64,000 nucleotides of DNA from positions 496,001 through 560,000 of the forward strand of contig JAOVFP010000013.1 of NCBI GenBank assembly GCA_025738555.1. The letters run 5' to 3'. Source of the stretch: Cyathus striatus. Lineage: Eukaryota; Basidiomycota; Agaricomycetes; Agaricales; Nidulariaceae. Of the stretch, positions 11,448 through 24,075 are shown piece after piece. The position numbers were made by a program, and so were the translations under genes. Every line of letters starts with the position of its first letter. Position 1 is the first letter of the stretch. A model generated the notes under the pieces. The model was not told the DNA's origin and made no database searches. It saw only the letters and a list, made by a program, of their open reading frames with translations.

Positions 11448-13433
11448 GTGGTAGAGGCTGAACCCAAACCCAGCAAAGCTGTAGCACATTACAGAGCAGC
11501 AGATCAACAAGTGAGTTCAGCATCCAGTAGTGCTCAGAATCAGATAACTGATCGCGAAATGCGAGCAGAACGTAGAGCACAGCAAGCATTAGAAAAAGAG
11601 CTAGCGAGAGATAGATCGAGAGCAGAGCAGAGCAAAGCAGTGAAGAGAGAGAGCACAGAGCTAGAGCCAGAGTTTAGACCATTCCCAGAGCTAGAGGTTA
11701 GTGCAGAGCAGAGACGATCAGAGACAGCACTATTGTCCCCAGAGAGACCATTGTTCCCATTTGTGTTAAAGCCATCAGTAAGCGAGCCTCATGAGACAAG
11801 ACTTCTTGAGACACCATCTGATTCATCAACAGACCCAGATATTGGATCATTGTTGTTTCACAGAGCTTTTGGAGAACCTGATTATGAGTATGCTAGCGAA
11901 CCTAGTGGAGCATTAGCAGACCTTTTGGCATCCTTTAGACAGTTCACCTTTGGGAGTCCTAGACATAGTACTGCGCATACATGCCCATCATCACCAGATA
12001 TTGATCCGAATCCCCCATCATCAGTAACATCGAGTTCCTGTTCTCCATCACCTAAACCGTTAGAAAGCATGGCACCTGACTTGGACCCATATGGCAAAAA
12101 TGCACCAAAATGGAATGGTCAAGGTAGTGAAGTAGCATTCTGGCTAGATTCTCTAGAAGGGCTCTTTAAGCATCATAAAATAACTGATGATAAGATGAAA
12201 GTGGACTTTGCGGTGAATACAATCACAAATTCACTGAGAAGGAAACAAGTCAAGAGCTTCCCAGAGAGGAAAGGAGAAGATAGAATGTGGGATAAGTTTA
12301 AGAAGCGGATGTTATGGGAATACGATCCAGAGAATGAGATGGGTTCGCGAGAGAAGCTAAAGAGATTGATGGATGAGCAGCATGAGAATCGGGGAATTAG
12401 AGTAACGCAGAAGACAGTGTGGAAAGAGTTCCATTGCAATTTCAAAGCAGAAGCAGAAGAAATTGCACAACAGATATCAAACGCTGAGCAAGTGTGGTTC
12501 GTTATGTGGTCGTTGCATAAAGATCTGAGGGAAATGGTGAGGCATCAGCTAGATATGGCCAATTCGCTAAAGACACCTACCCCAGGGACAGAGATCGACC
12601 CTGAAGACCTGTACAAGCTCGATGAGGTTTTATCTGTGTGCGATGATATAATTCATAATAGAGGACTATCATTTGAGACAGACAGTGAAGATGAGGAAGA
12701 ATATGTAGAGAAGCGTGAGCATAAGAAATCAAGAGGATTTAGCAGAGGCAAGTCGGTAGAGTTGCCAATAGCTGTGAAAAAAGAGGAGCCTGATGACTCT
12801 AAATTTACGCAGTTGTTGAAAAGCACTGAGAGTAGAATGGCCTCTATTGAAAGGGAAGTCCAGAGTTTCCAACAGGTAATTTAGGAAGTAAAGGTGCTAA
12901 TGCAGGCATCTGCAAGCCGCCTGGCTCAACCCAATCCTAGCCCAGGATGGACTTCATATCAATATCGAAGCAATCAGGCGCCACCAGCCACAATGTCTAA
13001 TTTTGGACAGAGGCCGGTGGGAAATTGGAGTGGGGGCAATCAGGGTAGCCAGCCTTTCTTCCAGGGATGTTTCTATTGTGGGGGGACTTGTAGTTTCGCT
13101 TTGTGTCCTGTCAAAGCTAAAGATCTCGAAGGAGGAGTGATTAGAGAAGAGCGTGGATCGATCGTGTTGAACAGATCAAATGAAATATTGCTGAGAGGGT
13201 CTCATCCCTATAAAGAATTAGTAGATAAGATGTTGAAGAGAAAAGAATCAGAAATTCCTAGCATAAATTTGTATGAGCAACCCACGGAGCAAATCAGGTA
13301 CATGCAGCAGCAGATACAAGAATTGCAGTTTTCTACAATGCAGAGAGAAAATGATGTGCGACAGGAATATGGGGAGGGACCAAGCCAGTATGTACAAACA
13401 CGAACTGGTAAAGATACCAATCCAGGTTTCTGA
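11448..13433 (+). pseudogene. Gypsy gag (capsid/nucleocapsid)
   Basis: An Ala/Glu/Arg-rich N-terminus (about residues 1-100) is followed by a Ser/Pro linker. A capsid-like domain begins near residue 205 (motifs KWNGQGSEVAFWLDSLE and VWKEFHCNF) and runs to about 400, then an acidic linker. After an in-frame TAG at 12882-12884 the same frame continues with a zinc-knuckle remnant CFYCGGTCSFALC near 13068. The usual His of CX2CX4HX4C is missing. The TAG could be a decayed CAG codon; programmed read-through is possible but unlikely given the other lesions. The frame ends with TGA at 13431 and a shift into the protease frame. Confidence 0.8.
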
Positions 13434-13438
13434 GAGGT

Positions 13439-14862
13439 TTGAGGAAGGAAGTACAGTGGCCTGAACCAATCATTCTTGAAAAGCCTCAGGTCATGTGTGC
13501 TCTGGAGGACAGTGCAAGAATAAAGGCAGTTAGATTCGAAGAGAGAGAGGGAAAAGAAGGAGAGCTTGCAGATACAGAATCAGATAGTGAGGAGGAAGAA
13601 AATATACTAAAAAGAACGAAAATAAATAAAACCCAGAAAAAAGAAGAAAAAGCTGAAACCCATAAAAAAGTGTCTGATTTAGAAAACGATAATTTATTAG
13701 GGCCGAAGCTACCCTTTAGATTTATAAAGCCCATAAAACCAAGTCCAGGTCACTTGCCAATACCGGCGAATGAGCTAACAAAAAGGCAACCTGCCTACAG
13801 ACAGAGAGCAGAAGTAGAGGCAGATGCAAAGCCTGAGGATGTAGTAGATAAGATTTTAGACGCGCCTATCACTTTGATGCCAAAAGATATTTTAGGATTA
13901 TCACTGGCAGTCAGGAATGAGTTACAAGCAAAGTTAATTATGAAATGTATGCCACTAGCTAAGAATAGTGCATATGATAAGTACAAGTTAACTAATGAAA
14001 GGCAAGCAGCTAGAATTGAAGAAGTTACGGATGATGAGGCTCCAGGCAAACCAAGCCTTCAATGGATCTATATTGAAGACAAGGAGCTTCCAAAACTGTT
14101 GATTAGTAAAAGTGAAAAAGGATGGGTAGTGTCAGAACCAATCACACAGTATTTGCATACTTTTTCTCTGGAAGAAAGAGCATGTCGTGTATTTGTTGCA
14201 AGGGATATGGAAGCATTAAGGGTGATCTCAGGGAAGATAAACAGTACATTGGTGGAAGATGCACTTTTAGATAGTGGTTCACAGATAGTTACTATGAGCA
14301 GAACTTTAGCTGAGAAATGCAGACTCCAATGGGACCCAGACACGTGCTTAACTATGCAAAGCACGAATGGGGGTTTAGAACAAACCTGTGGATTAGCTAG
14401 AGATGTACCCTTAAGTTTGGGTGAGCTAACCCTGTATTTACAAGTTCACATTTTGCTGTCACCGCCGTACCAAATGTTATTGGGGCGACCTTTTGATGTA
14501 CTTATGGCTAGTCACATAGTTACTTCTACAGATGGGAGAACTATAATAACATTGACATCCCCAGAAATGGGAGTGCACACTGTTATTCCCATGCACGCTA
14601 GAGGTAAACGCCGGACAGTAGTTCAAGAGGAGTCACATTTTTGGGATTCAATGAGCTGATGAAAAATCAGGGAGAGTTCACAGTAGTGGTGTCAGAAGAT
14701 GAATTAGGAAAGTCAAAAGTAGATAGTATGTATATGCCAGAAAATGCCAAAAATTTCCAGGGAGATAAGTTAACCTATGCATACTTGCAGGCTCAAGTAC
14801 AGCATGGTGAAATTAAGGAAGAGAAAGCTTTGCAGTTGTTAAATATACATTTAAATCAATGA
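13439..14862 (+). pseudogene. Gypsy retropepsin (aspartic protease) region
   Basis: The frame opens after a frameshift from gag. A Lys/Glu-rich linker is followed by conserved Gypsy spacer motifs (KRQPAYRQRAEVE, DKILDAPITL). The protease core LLDSGSQIV has its catalytic Asp codon near 14270, and the second half contains LLGRPFDVL. It would process the Gag-Pol polyprotein. A frameshift near 14650 moves the end into the next frame, which carries on (KLTYAYLQAQVQ) to a TGA at 14860. Confidence 0.75.
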
Positions 14863-16700
14863 CTAGGCAAAGGAAAGGAAGGAGATGGATGGGTGGTAAA
14901 TATCCATGACATAGTCAAGAAATCTGTGCCCACCAAGAAAAAGTCAGTATGACATGTATTTGCAGGAAAGAAATATAAACTTGTTGCGAAGAAAGTCAAA
15001 CCAGTATTAGCGGAACTCCCTAAGGAGTTTTATATCAAGCGTGAGATCATAGGAGATCCCTTAGCTACATTACCAAAATTACCAACTAAGCTGCCAGAAT
15101 ATGAGCCGGGCATTAGATATACTCAAGAATGAAAAGAATATATCGATAAGGCACATATGGAGGAATTTATGTTACCAGAGGAATGTAAGCTAATGCATTG
15201 GATGCTTAAGGAACACGAATGGCTTTCACATGGGAGGAATCAGAAAAGGGTTGGTTTAAGGAGGAGTATTTTCCCCCCATGAAAATACCAACTGTACCTC
15301 ATGTACCATGGGTAGAAAGACTGATACCTATTCCACCAGCTATACATGATGAGGTCTGTGCCATCATAAAAGCTAAGCTAGATGGCGGTATATATGAACA
15401 ATCAAATTCTTCATATAGATCTAAGTGGTTTTGCATAATTAAGAAAGATGGTAAAAGTCTTCGTCTAGTACATAGTCTGGAACCCCTAAACAAAGTTACT
15501 ATAGCGCACTCAGGATTGCCGCTGGCAACTGAGGAGTTAGCTAACCATTTTGCTGGGCATGCCTGTGGGGGAATCTTAGATCTGTACATAGGATATGATG
15601 AAAGGTTATTAGATGAAGAATCGCGAGATCTTACGACCTTCCAAACACCGTTTGGAGCACTAAGATTAGTTACCTTACCTATGGGATGGACGAATTCAGT
15701 AGCCATCTTCCATGACGATGTCACTTATATCTTGAGAGATGAAATCCCTGAGTTCACTAAGCCATTTATTGACAATGTGCCTATGAGGGGAGGAAAAACA
15801 AGGTATGAGAGACCAGATGGAACCTATGAGATGATTCCTGAGAATCCGGGAATCTGCCGTTTTATTTGGGTATACTTCCAAGGTGTAAATAGAGTTCTAC
15901 AGCGTATGAGATATGTGGGAGGAACTTTCTCTGGAAAGAAGTCGATTGTATGTGCAGATGAGTTCACAGTGGTAGGACATAGATGTTCTTACCTAGGACA
16001 TAAGCCGACTAAGCATATGATTGATTCCGTTATGAATTGGGGACCCTGTAGAAATACAACAGAGGTTAGAGGTTTCTTAGGTACTGCCGTGCAAGCATGT
16101 TTAAATATTCCTAAGTTCGTTGAGTTAGCTGTGCCTCTTTATGAATTATTAAAGAAGAACGTAGAATTCAAATGGGAAGATTTAGAACAGAAGTCTATGG
16201 ACAATCTTAAACAGGCTGTGTGGAACTATTTACCAATTCGGACTCCGGATTATAAGAGTAGTCAACCGTTAGTGCTAGCTGTGGATACATCTTACATAGC
16301 CGCAGGTTGGTTGATCTATCAAAGGGACGAAGTAGATCCTTCCAAGATCTGGTATGTTCGCTTTGGATCAAAGACTTTAACTAGATGTCAAAGTAGCTAT
16401 TCACAACCGAAACGAGAATTGTTAGGGTTACGCATGGTTCTGGAAGAAGAACAGTACCTATTGTGAGGATGTCATAATTTAGTTGTTGAAACTGATGCAA
16501 AATATTTGCATGGGATGTTGAATAATCCAGGGGGAATGCCAAACACCACTACAAATAGATGGGTGGATTATATTTGTACAAATTTCTTCTTTATGCTAGT
16601 TCATAAAGCAGGGAAGACATTTGGGCTGGATGGTCTATCTAGGCGAAGGTATGTACCAGGGGATCGAACAGACTGGGTGTTTACGGATGAATCTGAGGAT
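14863..16700 (+). pseudogene. Gypsy reverse transcriptase and RNase H
   Basis: A pre-RT linker at 14863-15218 has stops at 14950-14952 and 15130-15132. After a frameshift near 15219 a 415-codon frame encodes the RT: FQTPFGALRLVTLPMGWTNS, then the catalytic loop, then ENPGICRF and a connection domain. The catalytic loop reads PFIDNV where the family has [FY]-x-D-D; the codon at 15774-15776 is AAT (Asn). RNase H follows (LAVDTSYIAAGW, KRELLG) and, after a TGA at 16464-16466, ETDAKYLHGML and GLDGLSRR. The missing second Asp alone should abolish polymerase activity. Confidence 0.85.
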
Positions 16701-18517
16701 GACAAAAAGCCAATACAATATATGAAAGCCAGAGACAGTGATCCTGACCCATTGAAGCTTGAAGAATTTTACGATGAGATCGATGATAGAACAGGATTTC
16801 TGTATAATATCACTGAGGACATTGATTCATTTAAGGATGAGCTAAATATGGCTAAGGAAGAATATCGTAAAGAACAGGAAATCAGACAACAGATCATAAA
16901 TTCTGATAAATGTGCTCCAGCTCAGCGAACATATCTGCAGCAATTTGTACAAGTCCCAGTAGTACCTGACCCAAACCTGAAAGATGACCCTGAGCTAAGG
17001 GTGTCATATTCAGAAAATCACCATAAGGAACAAGCATGATTTATGGATCAACACATAGAAAGCATGTGCGAACTCTTAGCAAATCCAAAGTCTGAAAGTA
17101 GTGAATGGACTAAGGAGGACAAACGAAACTATGAGTTAGCTAGCAGGTTTTTATTGCATAATGGTAAGTTGTATTACAAGGATGATGAAGGACAACATAA
17201 GTTGTTTGTAGAAAAGGAAGAGCGCATGTATATGATGAAGGTGGCACATGATACTTTAAGACATCGCGGGGTATTTGCAACCACGGAACTATTAACACAT
17301 AGATTTTGGTGGCCACAAGTCTCTAATGATGTACAATAGTACATAGCTACCTGTCATATTTGTCAGAAATGACAGAAACAATTGTTTGAGACAATGCCTG
17401 TCCTTACAGAAACACTGTCAATCTTTCAAATATTACATACCGATGTATTAAACATGTCTACAAATAAATCTAATCAGTGTAAGTATATTGTTCACAGTTG
17501 CTGTGCTTTGTCATCATGGGCAGAAGCTAAAGCAATCAGAAACAAAAACACGTGTGCTATTGGAGAATGGCTGTTTGAAGACATCATATGTAGATGGGGG
17601 TGTATTCAGAAAATAGTGACAGATAATGGAACCGTGTTCTTACAAGCAGTTAAGTGGTTAAGGGAAAAATACAACATAACTGGAATATCCATATCCCCTT
17701 ATAACTCAAGAGCGAACGGAACGATTGAACGACCCCATTGGGATCTGCAACAGATGCTTGTAAAAAGTTCAGAACCAGATTTATCTAAATGGTACTGGTT
17801 TTTGCTGCATGTTCTGTGGGCTGATCATATGACTGCTAGGAAATGGTTTGGTTGTTCTCCGTATTTTATAATTACTGGACAACACCTGGTGTTACCTTTG
17901 GATTTGCAAGAAGCTACTTGGTTTATACCAGTGCTGGATGGACTTATGTCTACAAGCGATTTAATTGGTCTACGAGCAAGGGCTTTAGCCAACATGCGCA
18001 ACATGTCGAAGATATGAGGAATAGGGTAACTAAGGAAAAGATAAGGCGATTAGCTAAGATGGAACAAGATGTGCAACACAAAGTCAAGAAATGGATCTTT
18101 AGTCCAGGAGATCTTGTGCTTGTATGAAGTCCAAAAATAGGGAAGCTTTCGAATTTGAAGAATCAAGTCAGGTACAACGGACCTTATGTTGTGGTATCAC
18201 ATTCAAAAGGGGGTAGTTATATTCTTTGTGAAATGAATGGGGTGATATTACAAAATAAGGTAGCTAGATTACGAGTAATACTGTATCTAGCTAGGAAAAG
18301 AATAGAGTTCTCAGAGGAAGTACAAAAGTTAATTGGGTTGACACCTGAACTTTTGGAAACCATGTTATCTGAAGAAGAAGACGAAACACTATCTAAAATT
18401 CAGGAGGACTTACATTTCCGAAAAATCCATCTGAAAGCGTGTGAAAGCGAATCTTCTAGCAAAATGGGACCAGATATATTTGATGAGGTTATACCAAACT
18501 CGGAAGACTCAGATTAA
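16701..18517 (+). pseudogene. Gypsy integrase and C-terminal region
   Basis: After an acidic linker the integrase zinc-binding domain appears (VAHDTLRHRGV ... ATCHICQK), then the catalytic core: HTDVLN (first Asp), VTDNGTVF (second Asp) and NGTIERPHW (Glu), spaced D-x34-E as usual. The tail around NQVRYNGPYVVV resembles the C-terminal DNA-binding region of Gypsy integrases. Stops lie at 17037-17039, 17337-17339, 17370-17372 and 18125-18127, and there is a frameshift near 18000. Most TGAs stand where Arg (CGA) is the family residue. Confidence 0.85.
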
Positions 18518-18743
18518 CGAGGGCAAGAGCATGGCATAATCACAAATATCATATAAAAAGTTCAAGGGGGGGATGCTACATGTGTGGGGATCGTGCTACA
18601 AGCCTATTCTACTGTTACCATACAGTGTCCTCACCCATAACAGTCCCTATTTGCATCTAAGTCTCTTAGCTAGTCACAGGTACAACTTAATCTATAAATA
18701 AATCAATAGAAGTTACTAGTGATCTATAAATAGATAACGGGAG

Positions 18744-19790
18744 TCAAAGCTTACCAGAGGAACCACGAGCATCAGAGTACTGAAGGTATCTCTCGATGTC
18801 CATGTTGGTGTCAATGAAGGTCTTGTAAAGCTGCTGAATGCTTTGAGCCATGCACATCAGAGTCTCGGCCCGGTGCATCCCCATCAAATGGGATGGCACA
18901 GGCACCTGATCAATTTTATTCAGGCTCAGCAGGTGGTCCATCACGGACCAAGCAAAAGTAAGACACTTGGAAGGGGTACCTAAGGACAGTAAAGTGGTTA
19001 GAAATGGATAAGCTAAGTAAAAGACAGATATGTACAAGGAAGAGGAAGCACCAAGTGAGAGCGCTTGCAAGAACCCTCATCCTTGTCGGTTTTGGGATGC
19101 TTCCCTTTTTGAAGGCGCTCAGCTTGATGATAAGCAGGACTGTTGCAATCAAGATTGAGGATTGCATCAAAAGATAATTTCACCATCTCCAGGTGAGTAG
19201 AAGACTGGAGTTATTAAATTAAAATTTCATTAGATAATAAAATTTAATAATAACTCATGGATGCTTTGGCCTCGTCATCAACCTCCATTGCATTGAAGCG
19301 CTTAGTTAAGTTATGAACACAAGGGTTAGTATGCTTCTGTTGCTTAGAAAGTCGAGCTACAATACCTCAGTGTCAACAACAGAGGAAGTTGGAGAAGTTG
19401 TACTGGTCACATGCATACCCTTATCATCATCCACATCGGCAACAACGTTGGAACCCTTGCTGGAAATCTAAGGAGATCTTGGTTAATAAAATACAAAAGT
19501 GTTAGCTAGGATAACTTATGGGATGATGAGAGGTCACAGGTGTTGCAGGGGGCACAGTTGGAGCAGGAATGATGTCGGGAATGAGAATGGCGGCAATAGC
19601 CTCAGCAGCATGGACCCTTGGCTCAATTACAGCCTAAGCCTGCTCAAGGAGAGCAAAGAGGCCCGCCGGCTTGTCACATTTTTCAAGTACATTGCAACTT
19701 TTTCACAAATATCATGCTTTCCAATCACATCAGATTTTTCTGTCTGTACCACTATTCAAGTTGTCATGGGAGTGGAGTAAGTATCTAATA
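18744..19790 (-). CDS. unidentified spliced gene (possibly decayed)
   Basis: Several minus-strand segments have coherent coding character and are separated by short AT-rich stretches with GT/AG ends. In order they are: a hydrophobic Ala/Pro-rich part (LFALLEQA..AVIEPRVHAA, about 19.55-19.70 kb), SNVVADVDDDKGMHVTS (about 19.4 kb), RLSKQQKHTNPCVHNLTKRF (about 19.3 kb), VKLSFDAILNLDCNSPAYHQ (about 19.15 kb), and a last exon with VMDHLLSLNKIDQVPVPSHL and IERYLQYSDARGSS (about 18.75-18.98 kb). A stop and one frameshift near 19.65-19.70 kb suggest decay. I recognise no family. It lies just downstream of the Gypsy element on the opposite strand. Confidence 0.45.
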
Positions 19791-20749
19791 GTATAGAGTG
19801 AACTATATATGCAGAGGAAACAATATGTACTTGTAGAATTGGAGGTTGTAACATGGAAAATAACAATTAGAAAGTCATAGAAGTGTAGTAGTAATAAGAA
19901 ACTAGAATGAAAGATGTAGAGTGTATATGTAGTGGAAGTCTTAACCCTATTAATTGAGCATGAGAAATTTGTAAATGGAATCATATGAGATGTTTGACAA
20001 TCAGGACTAGAGATGTAATGAAATGACAAAGTAAAAACTATAATAGTTAGTCTGGATATGAGAGATCATGAGATCATTATGATAGAATCCACATATGAAT
20101 AACAAATGTGAAAGAATAGTGAGTATATGTGATTCCACATCACATCAAACTCATGTCTCAGGCATTAGATGACTATGATGCTTGCATGAACCATTGGCTA
20201 TTCTTATATCTTCAACACACATATTGAGTCACATATATGCTTACTCTATATGATTACATGACACTTCTACACTGTCATATGTGTTCCACTTCTCTGATTT
20301 ATGTTATATAGTTCTTTTAGTATTAGTATTCTTTCATACATATGATACCCCCTCCTGTACTTCTCTGCACTTTCTTGCTCAGTGGCCATTACTTGCTTTT
20401 CTATTCTTTAGTTTAGTATCAACTACATCATCACCTTCTTTTCCCCCCATCCTCTTTTCTGAAAGGCCACTTTGTCTTTTCTAAGAAAAACTCACCATCA
20501 TTTCTCCATAGTCATATGCAGTATTGTCATTGACAGGGTCTAAATCAATGACTGACTTGTCAATGCAAGAAGCTGAATTACATTACTAAGTAATAAGCTA
20601 GGGGTTAAATGTGGTATCACTGGGTGCTCTGATTCCTTGGATATGAAAGGTATGGAAACATTTCATTATAGACCTGTTGGAACCCCATCAACATGTTACA
20701 ATCATGTTATACATGCAAGCATGATGTGCTGTGCCAATCACAAGAAACA
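19791..20749. other. AT-rich intergenic DNA
   Basis: No coding signal, RNA gene or clear repeat was seen. Confidence 0.5.
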
Positions 20750-21178
20750 GATGTGACAAATGTGATAAACATGACAAATGCACTGTGACAAGCATAAAAA
20801 GTGTGACAAACAGATGTGAGATGTGTGACATACATAAAAGTGTAATGCACAAATGCGCTAAAGCGTGACAAATGCACTAAAGCGTGACAAGTGTGAAATA
20901 TGCGTAACGTGGGAGGATCGTGACAGATGTGACACTCGTGTGACAAATGTGATGCGCGGGAATATATGTGACGAACGTGACACGCAGGACATATGTGACA
21001 GATGTGAAGCGCGGGAATATGCGTGACAGACGTGACGCGCGAGAAGAATGTGACAAACGTGACGGGTGTAAAGAACGTGACAGATGTAACATTGTGACGA
21101 GCGTGACAGGTGTAAAAGTGTGACGCGTGTCATAGGCGTGACGAGTGCGGGAAATGTGACATGTGTGACATATGTGAT
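20750..21178. repeat. 9-bp minisatellite (TGTGACRNN)
   Basis: The 9-mer core GTGAC plus four variable bases repeats about 45 times. Nine bases equal three codons, so the minus strand gives long open frames of His/Cys/Ser/Thr/Val repeats that I treat as artefacts. The central 300 bp keeps many CpG dinucleotides (gacgtgac, gtgacgcgc), while the left edge has TpG/CpA instead. Confidence 0.9.
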
Positions 21179-21209
21179 ATTACCCAAAATAATATACTAT
21201 TGTAATATA

Positions 21210-21490
21210 TAATGATTACTTATGATCACCTATACATTCTTTAGTACCAGTAATAAGTGAATAAGCACTTGAAACACCTAATGATCACTCATGATCACCT
21301 GTAGATTCATTAGTATCAGTAGTAAGTGAATATGCACCTGAAACACTACTAATACACTGAAAGATCACTTAAGATTACCTATACATTCACTAGTAATCAT
21401 ACATTCACTACTACATATATAATAATGGGTGATCATAAAAAAAATGCCTAGCTTATATAATCACCATGATCATAAAACCTAGGCATTTAA
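21210..21490. repeat. tgatcac-rich tandem repeat plus hairpin
   Basis: Three degenerate units of about 70-80 bp (atgatcac...cattc-ttagta-cagta) end at a hairpin with arms AAATGCCTAG and CTAGGCATTT (about 21443-21489). A similar pairing of a gcctag hairpin with tgatcat repeats occurs at 41.5-41.85 kb. Confidence 0.6.
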
Positions 21491-22039
21491 TGAAAATAAT
21501 TGGCTGACACTTATGCTTCATGGTACTGAAACCATCAAGAGCTGATCATGCTTGATTACAATGACTCTTGCTTTAATTTAATTACATACAGATCATACTC
21601 ATTTGTACTATGTGGTTCTAGGTAGAGACATGTGGATGTCTTCAAATACAAAAATAGAAAGCCAAATGGTAATGGTAATTACTGTTGTAGGGCATGAGGA
21701 GAATGTAATAATGATCAATAATCAGTTACATTGTTCAAATGCACAATCATACCCTGGGTAGTACATTAATTATAAACAAGACCTGTTATTTATTAAATTT
21801 GTAAAGATAGATGGTGATAATTTTACATGTATGATAAGTGTATCTTTACATCCATGTATACATTGTTGTGAAGGACTTACACAAAATCAGTTGATAGAAT
21901 AAAAAATGTCAGAAACATATATTGAACATCTTCCCTATATAATGTTTTACAAGCTCTACTCTAATCTCCAGTGAAATTATCAACCCAACTCTTTCCCCTA
22001 TTCACTGTATATCTTTCCTCCACTTATCATTACTGGAAA

Positions 22040-23966
22040 TTATGGCTAGAACTGGCCACAAAAACCAATATAACCCTAATCATATATTCAATCATTTTAC
22101 TTTTTAATGCATGGTATTGATTTTTTTGTAGCACCTCTTGAGGACATTGCTGCACACATACTCAGGTATTGGAAAATGTGCCTTATGGATAAGGTAATAC
22201 TTCATTACCTGAGGACAAAGCATATGGGCTGTACATGCTATGGATTGGGGTACATTGTGTCCACTATATGATTATAGCTAGTTGCTTCAGCTTAACTAAA
22301 TAAATTGTCAGATTAACAAGGTTCATTGAACTGTGTGAGAATATGGGACTTTATTGAACTCGGAAACAAAACCATGGTGTTGAGGATATTCAGCCTGCAA
22401 TGGTACATTTGTGTGCTCAGTATCCAAATGCTGGAGCTCATGAGATGGTCAGTTTTCTTTTTCATGAAGAAAACATGGCAGTCTCTAGGTATGTTTGACA
22501 TTCTCAATGATGTTTTTCTCTCTAATTTAAATGCATATGAACTTCAGGCAAATAGTTACATCATATTTTGCTCTGTATGAACCAGAGCTCATTTGTCAAA
22601 GACAAGCACAAAGACTGTGGCAAAAGAGATGGTGGGCAGCAGGTGTTAATGATATCATTGCAGTTGACCAGCATGACAAATGGAAATACAAGTTTGGTCT
22701 CGCTCTGCATACTGGCATTGACCCATTTGCTGGAAAGATTCATTGGCTTAAGGTTTGGCATACTAATAGCAACCCTAAGCTAATACTCACCTATTATCTA
22801 GATACAATTGAGGAACTTGGTGGTACATTGTTAATTTTCATGTGTGCACCATACTGTACTGAAATCAAATAATTGTTTAGCAATGCCTCTAGTTACACAG
22901 AGTGACCCTGGCTCTGAAAACTTTGGACTTGCAAATGGACATACATTCCTTTGTCACAGTCATGATCCTTCACTTCAGGGTACACTCCAACATCGTTGGA
23001 TGCATTCTAAAAAGAATATCAAGCCTGAGATTACTTGGTCACAGCTTCATCGAAGGTTTACACCTGGGTTTGAAGATATTCTTGACAAGGGTATCAATGA
23101 AGACATATATCATCCAGATCATACCATTGAAGCATATGTTATCTCTACTACTTAAATAATACTAAGACTCATACATTTCTATTATATAGAATGGTATTTT
23201 GATGGGTTTTCATTCCTTGGTTGCAGGGGGAACTTGATGGCTACAGGGACCATGTTAACAACACTGCAAAATGTGCTGATTGCAACAAAGTATTACCACA
23301 TGGCATACCCAATGATATTTTTGAGAATCCAAATGAATATGGTGTTTTGGACTTCAAGGTATATTATATATTATAGACCTTTTCTGATACTGAGAATACA
23401 TAAGATACCTGTTAAATTGGAGGCCATTCAAGAAGCATGCATTTTATTTTCTCCACCTGATCACCCTGTATTTGAGCTTGTCCCAGAGACATTTTCTGAT
23501 TTGGCTCAGGACATATATAATCGGCATAACTCACCAACAATTACTAGGAACAATGCATGGGACATATATTTACTCATTTTGAATGGTATCCTATTAGACA
23601 ATGAAATTCCACATGGTGTTCAGGATATCTGGACAGATATTATCAGGACTTCCTTACATAAAAATGATACTATTGAGCTATTATCTGGCCTTTCAGAGTT
23701 AGAAGGAGGCATTGAAAATGCTACTGCAGATGGTCTGTACTACATGGGTGGTGTTAACAATGGAAGGGGAATAGGTAAGCAATATATTTCAGTTATATAT
23801 TGTATTTGATTGGATACTCTACCTAGATGAATCCCATTCAGCACAGCTTGATGCTATGATGAATGCCGAAGATCTATTAATCTATAATGAGAATGACTTG
23901 CCTGAAGTTGAAGTTTCTTTTACTTCTGACAAGGAGGGCTCAAGTGATGGGGATGGGACCTGGTGA
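22040..23966 (+). CDS. integrase-like (RNase H fold) transposase gene, multi-exon, one premature stop
   Basis: About seven exons can be assembled. An ATG near 22040 (MARTGHKNQYN) is followed by PLEDIAAHILRYWKMC, then by QYPNAGAHEMVSFLFHEE and VTSYFALYEPEL. The catalytic block comes next: AAGVNDIIAVDQHDKWK with GIDPFAGKIHWLK, then, after an intron, TQSDPGSENFGLANGHTF and HRWMHSKKNIKPEITWSQ. The D/D/E pattern fits an integrase-type core common in Agaricomycete genomes. Later exons encode KCADCNKVLPHG and a helical tail ending DGDGTW at 23966. Splice sites are consensus (gtatgt, gtacat, gtaagc). Lesions are few: TGA at 22355-22357, where CGA (Arg) is likely, and a weak first donor. This is among the best preserved genes in the window. 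It is probably transposon-derived. Confidence 0.7.
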
Positions 23967-24075
23967 AGGATAGGCTCTGACCTTATTGTGTGAATAAAGC
24001 AGAAGGCTGTATATTTGGATATAATTAGGCTTCAAATAAATACAGAATTTTTTGCTATGAATTTATTTCTAAGCT

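Larger units (their letters stand above)
10840..18725 (+). mobile_element. Ty3/Gypsy LTR retrotransposon, degenerate
   Basis: Gag, aspartic protease, reverse transcriptase, RNase H and integrase follow in Ty3/Gypsy order in roughly one frame. A primer-binding-like site lies on the left and a polypurine tract (aaggggggga, near 18565-18575) on the right. Sequence after the polypurine tract begins TGctacatgtgtgg and could be the first ~145 bp of a truncated 3' LTR. I count at least eight in-frame stops and four frameshifts, so the copy cannot make its own proteins. Components are listed separately. Confidence 0.85.

Noticed and set aside
12882..12884. Programmed read-through of the gag TAG
   Set aside because: The element carries many other stops and frameshifts, so random decay explains it; no flanking read-through signal was recognised.
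20707..21187. Minus-strand frames rich in His, Cys, Ser and Thr
   Set aside because: Product of the 9-bp minisatellite; three overlapping frames are open and none has a domain.
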